A stretch of 44,505 bases of DNA, taken from NCBI GenBank assembly GCA_028817225.1, contig JAPPQC010000033.1, forward strand, positions 1 through 44,505, written 5' to 3'. A program made the position numbers and the translations under genes. Positions 41,431-44,505 of this stretch are shown one piece after another (the first letter of the stretch is position 1; every line of letters begins with the position of its first letter). The notes beneath the pieces are model-generated. The model had not been told where the DNA came from and searched no databases. It was given only the letters and a program-made list of their open reading frames with translations. This DNA is from Gammaproteobacteria bacterium. GTDB taxonomy: Bacteria; Pseudomonadota; Gammaproteobacteria; Poriferisulfidales; Oxydemutatoraceae.

Positions 41431-42702
41431 TCACGAGGCCAGGTGGTTTTCGATGCACGCCGGCACCTCGCCCAGCGGCTTGCGCTGCTGCGGGAGGTCG
41501 CCGCGCATGTCCTTGACGGTGGCGACGCCGTCGCGCACCTCGTCGTCGCCGACAATCAGCGCGAGTTTTGAGTCCGACTTGCCGGCGCGGCGCATCTGCG
41601 CCTTGACGCTGCCGCCGCCGCAGTTGACGACAAACCGCAGGTGCGGCATGCGGTTTCGCAACTGCCCGGCAAGGCGGTGAACCTCGCGCCGCGCGTCGTC
41701 GCCGACGACCACCGCATAGACATCAAGGCCGGCGGGCGCGTGCGTTTGCGGGCGCGCCAGCAGCGCGATGCGGTCAATGCCGAAGGCGCAGCCGGCGGCG
41801 GGCGTGGCGCGCCCGCCGAGGCGCTCGACCAGCCCGTCGTAGCGCCCGCCGGCGCACACCGTGGACTGCGAGCCGCCGCCGGGCACGACCCATTCAAACA
41901 CCGTCTTTGTGTAGTAGTCCAGTCCGCGCACCAGCAGCGGGTCCGGCGTGAAGGCGATGCCGAGGTCGCCCAGCATCTGTTGCAGCGATTCGTGGTGGGC
42001 GCGCGATTCGTCGTCAAGGTAATCGTCGAGGCGCGGCGCCTGCTCAATGACCTTGCGCGTGTCCGGGTTCTTGCTGTCGAGGACGCGCAGCGGGTTGTCG
42101 TGCATGCGCGCGCGCGCGTCGGCGTCGAGGTCGCGCGCGCGCGATTCAAGGTAGGCAACCAGCGCGGCGCGGTGTTCGCGGCGGCTTTGTTCGGTGCCGA
42201 GCGAGTTGAGTTTCAGTTGCAGGCCGCCGATGCCGAGACGCCGCCACACGCGGTCGCACAGCGCGATGATTTCGGCGTCGGCGTCGGGCGTTTCAACGCC
42301 GAAGATTTCGGCGCCGGCCTGGAAGAACTGGCGGCGGCGGCCTTTCTGCGGGCGTTCGTGGCGGAAGAACGGGCCGCCATACCACAGGCGGCGCTGGCTG
42401 TTCAGCAGGCCGTGTTCCAGCGCGGCGCGCACGCAGCCGGCGGTGCCTTCGGGGCGCAGCGTCAGCGATTCGCCGTTGCGGTCCTCGAATGTGTACATTT
42501 CCTTTTGCACGATGTCGGTGGCGCCGCCGATGGAGCGCGCGAACAACTCGGTCTTCTCCAGCAGCGGCAGGCGGATTTCGTCGTAGCCGAACGCGCGGAA
42601 GGTGTCGGTGCACGCGGCCTCGATCGCCGTCAGCGACGCGCTTTCAGCGGGCAGCGCGTCGGTCATGCCGCGCACGGATTGCAGGGCGTTCATCGCGTTC
42701 AT
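41431..42702 (-). CDS. hisS: Histidyl-tRNA synthetase
   Basis: 423 residues from ATG 42702, overlapping the rodZ stop (ATGA); ATG 42693 is a weaker choice. Class II motifs: motif 1 FRAFGYDEIRLPLLEKTELFARSIG, motif 2 LTLRPEGTAGCVRAALEHGL...WYGGPFFRHERPQKGRRRQFFQ, His-specific LVRGLDYYTKTVFEW and CAGGRYDGLVERLGG, motif 3 GCAFGIDRIALL. C-terminal anticodon-binding domain ends GEVPACIENHLAS. ispG, normally between rodZ and hisS, is absent. Confidence 0.96.
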   Translation of the reverse strand: MNAMNALQSVRGMTDALPAESASLTAIEAACTDTFRAFGYDEIRLPLLEKTELFARSIGGATDIVQKEMYTFEDRNGESLTLRPEGTAGCVRAALEHGLLNSQRRLWYGGPFFRHERPQKGRRRQFFQAGAEIFGVETPDADAEIIALCDRVWRRLGIGGLQLKLNSLGTEQSRREHRAALVAYLESRARDLDADARARMHDNPLRVLDSKNPDTRKVIEQAPRLDDYLDDESRAHHESLQQMLGDLGIAFTPDPLLVRGLDYYTKTVFEWVVPGGGSQSTVCAGGRYDGLVERLGGRATPAAGCAFGIDRIALLARPQTHAPAGLDVYAVVVGDDARREVHRLAGQLRNRMPHLRFVVNCGGGSVKAQMRRAGKSDSKLALIVGDDEVRDGVATVKDMRGDLPQQRKPLGEVPACIENHLAS

Positions 42703-43568
42703 TCGGTCTCCGGTATCTCCTCGAGATGGAAAAAGGCGGTGTTGTTGAAGTTGTTGATGTGGGGCGCCAGGTTGTATTCGGCGCCGTCGAACCACAGGCG
42801 GATGCCGCGCGCGTCGCCGAGCGCGAAATACATCGGCAGCAGCAGGCTGTCGAAGTGGTTTTCGTAGCCGACCGGGACGATGCGGTGTATCACCTTGTTG
42901 CGGTCGCCGTCGTGTATCAGCACCCAACTTCTCATGTTGGCGGTGATGGTCATCGAGACATATTCCATTTCCTCGGCGGGCGGCGGCGGCTCGGCGCCGT
43001 CTTCTTGCGCCTGCGTGTTTTCGGCGGCGTCGCGCCCGGCCTGCTGCTCGACCTCGTCTTGCAGCCTGCCGATGGCCTCGGCGCCGTCGCTCCATTCATC
43101 CGGCTCGGCGGGTTCGGTTTGCCCCTGCTGCACGGCGCCGGTCGCCGGGGCGTTGGCGGCGTCGGTCTGCGCGCCGAGTTTCATCATGTTTTCCTCCCAC
43201 CAGATGAACACCAGCGCGGCGATGACGATGAACACGACGATGGAACCCCAGATGCGCGTCAACTGCTGGACGCGCTCGTTGACGACGGCGTCCGCCGAGG
43301 TGGACTCGGACAGCGGCTCACCGCGGGCCACCGCCATGTCCGGGTTGAGGCCGAGCACGGGTTCGTAGTCCACATCGAGGAAGGTGCAGTAGGCGCGGAT
43401 GTAGCCGCGCACATAAACCAGTTCCGGCAGTTCTTCGTAGTCGTCCTTTTCAAGGTTGACAATGGTGGAGACGGGCAGGTTCAGGACATGGGCGATTTCC
43501 TCGACGGAAATTCCGCGCTTTTCCCTTTCGTATTTGAGGTATTGTCCTGGCTTGGCTTTTTCGGTCAT
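42699..43568 (-). CDS. rodZ: Cytoskeleton protein RodZ
   Basis: 289 residues from ATG 43568 (MTEKAKPGQYLKYEREKRGISVEEIAHVLNLP). N-terminal helix-turn-helix of the Xre type (8-75, ending YVRGYIRAYCTFLDVD), a membrane helix (about 108-126, IWGSIVVFIVIAALVFIWW), an acidic Gln/Pro linker (about 130-200) and a periplasmic DUF4115-like beta domain (MTITANMRSWVLIHDGD). RodZ links MreB filaments to the rod-shape machinery. First gene of a seven-gene minus-strand series; TAAAAT at about 43606-43611 on the minus strand may be its -10 box. The 208 bases to engB otherwise hold nothing I can call. Confidence 0.93.
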   Translation of the reverse strand: MTEKAKPGQYLKYEREKRGISVEEIAHVLNLPVSTIVNLEKDDYEELPELVYVRGYIRAYCTFLDVDYEPVLGLNPDMAVARGEPLSESTSADAVVNERVQQLTRIWGSIVVFIVIAALVFIWWEENMMKLGAQTDAANAPATGAVQQGQTEPAEPDEWSDGAEAIGRLQDEVEQQAGRDAAENTQAQEDGAEPPPPAEEMEYVSMTITANMRSWVLIHDGDRNKVIHRIVPVGYENHFDSLLLPMYFALGDARGIRLWFDGAEYNLAPHINNFNNTAFFHLEEIPETE

Positions 43569-43776
43569 GGCTCGGTTCCGGGCCGGCAAATCCGGTTCAA
43601 CCGCCTATTTTACCAACAAATTGCGGGGTATGGGGGGTGGGCGCGGGGCGGCGTGCCGGGCGGCGGCGGGACAATGAAATCTGCGGCTGCAACCCGCTGC
43701 GGTTCGACTCCGGCATGTGCCGGCGTGCGGGACGGCGATGAGACATGCGCCCGGCGCGGGTTATAGAATGGCGCAA

Positions 43777-44388
43777 ATGGATGCGGCCACGCCCAGAACA
43801 CCGGACAACTTTTTTCGCGCCACGCGCTACATCGGCTGCGCGACAACGCCGCGCGCGTGCCCCGCCGACGACGGCGCCGAGGTGGTCTTCGCCGGGCGCT
43901 CCAACGCCGGCAAGTCGAGCGCAATCAACGCCATCTGCGACCGCCGCAATCTCGCCCGCACCAGCAAGACGCCCGGACGCACGCGCGCCCTTCATTTCTT
44001 CGAGGTCGCCCCCGGCCTGCGCATCGTGGACCTGCCCGGCTACGGCTACGCCCGCGTCGCCGCCGGCCTCCGGCAAGACTGGGCGGCCTGGATTACACGC
44101 TACTTTGAAACGCGCCGGAGTTTGCGCGGCGCCGTCATCGTCATGGACGCACGCCGCCCGCTGACCGCGCAGGATGAACAGGCCGTTGACTACCTGCGGG
44201 AACTGCCGCTGCATATCCTGCTCACCAAGAGCGACAAACTGAAACGCGCCGAAGCGGATGCCGTATTGCGCGATGTGCAAAGCGCGCTGACCGGCGCCGG
44301 CATTTCAGTGCAGACCTTTTCAACACTGGAAAAACACGGCCTTGGGGAGGCGCGTGTGAAACTGGCCGGGTGGTTGGGGGGCGGGTGA
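43777..44388 (+). CDS. engB: Ribosome biogenesis GTPase EngB (YihA/YsxC)
   Basis: 203 residues from ATG 43777 (MDAATPRTPDNFFRATRYIGCATT); ATG 43768 is the alternative but lies within a TATAGAAT sequence that may be the -10 box. G motifs: GRSNAGKSSAINAI (G1), TPGRTRALHFF (G2), DLPGYGYARV (G3), TKSDKL (G4), and the end STLEKHGLGEARVKLAGWL. Needed for 50S assembly. Single gene, divergent from rodZ. Confidence 0.94.
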   Translation: MDAATPRTPDNFFRATRYIGCATTPRACPADDGAEVVFAGRSNAGKSSAINAICDRRNLARTSKTPGRTRALHFFEVAPGLRIVDLPGYGYARVAAGLRQDWAAWITRYFETRRSLRGAVIVMDARRPLTAQDEQAVDYLRELPLHILLTKSDKLKRAEADAVLRDVQSALTGAGISVQTFSTLEKHGLGEARVKLAGWLGGG

Positions 44389-44432
44389 TTGTGGCGGCTG
44401 CCGCGTTTGTCCGGCTTACACCGCCGCCAAAT

Positions 44433-44505
44433 TCAACCACCCGCGCCAGATGATGATTGCTTTGCCTTTTGTTTTCTGTCCCGCTCTTTCTTCCATTTCT
44501 GGACA
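44433..44505 (-). CDS. 3' end of an unidentified gene (partial)
   Basis: A minus-strand frame enters from the right edge and stops at TGA 44433-44435, reading VQKWKKERDRKQKAKQSSSGAGG. The Lys/Arg-rich end is protein-like, but two other frames are also open over much of this short stretch and composition is AT-richer than elsewhere. Not recognised. The 44 bases between it and engB show no clear terminator. Confidence 0.3.
   Translation of the reverse strand, partial: VQKWKKERDRKQKAKQSSSGAGG

Noticed and set aside
43690..43730. Possible tRNA fragment (GGTTCGACTCC resembles a T-loop) between rodZ and engB
   Set aside because: The flanking bases do not form a T-stem or acceptor stem, and there is no anticodon arm.

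Overview
The window looks like chromosome of a high-GC Gammaproteobacterium (GC by eye about two thirds) with a Gram-negative envelope (kdsC, bamB, rodZ, lipoproteins, an outer-membrane barrel). Three gene orders support the placement: uvrC-pgsA followed by tRNA-Gly(GCC), tRNA-Cys(GCA) and tRNA-Leu(UAA), the set known as glyW-cysT-leuZ in enterobacteria; rpoN-hpf-ptsN-hprK-rapZ-EIIA-ptsH-ptsI-mgtE, an order known to me from Xanthomonas-type genomes; and rodZ-hisS-yfgM-bamB-der.

Layout. 1-5.5 kb (+): the tail of an unknown gene, then yceD-rpmF-plsX-fabH (ribosome and fatty acid/phospholipid start), uvrC (repair) and pgsA. 5.5-6 kb: three tRNAs, the first inverted. 6-7.6 kb (+): a type II NADH dehydrogenase carrying a cyclic-nucleotide-binding-like domain. 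7.6-9.1 kb (-): an outer-membrane barrel and kdsC. 9.2-17.6 kb (+): sigma-54, hibernation factor, and a regulatory phosphotransferase set with HPr kinase but no sugar permease, then a lone GT32-type glycosyltransferase and mgtE. 17.6-27.6 kb (-): a probable 10-kb operon, degP-type protease, HlyD-type adaptor, tkt-gap-pgk-pyk-fba, ending in a family 6 (ABO-like) glycosyltransferase. 27.6-30.3 kb: nadB, orn, a small cytochrome c. 30.3-35.8 kb (-): a type IV pilus/MSHA-like assembly set (a PilM-PilN/GspL-like protein, PilO, PilP, secretin, ATPase) with no pilin in view. 35.9-36.3 kb: tRNA-Leu(CAA) and an orphan antitoxin-like gene. 36.4-43.6 kb (-): rodZ-hisS-yfgM-bamB-der-nucleoside phosphorylase-hpt. 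43.8-44.4 kb (+): engB, then the edge of another gene.

The genes are mostly housekeeping and tightly packed: stop/start overlaps of 4 bases or fewer are the rule. No stretch over 300 bases lacks a gene.

Three things are out of the ordinary. (1) The palindromes ACGT and AGCT are almost missing from all 44.5 kb; I found two and six copies by eye, against roughly 130 of each expected from base composition. Codon choice follows this: Asp/Tyr/Asn before Val is written with T, Glu/Gln/Lys before Leu-CTN with A, and Leu TTG appears mostly after AG. (2) Several conserved proteins carry in-frame tandem repeats found nowhere in their usual relatives, above all a 12-unit octapeptide array inside the PilM-PilN-type protein. 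(3) Two single glycosyltransferase genes sit inside housekeeping operons, one of them ABO-like. All counts were made by eye without computation.
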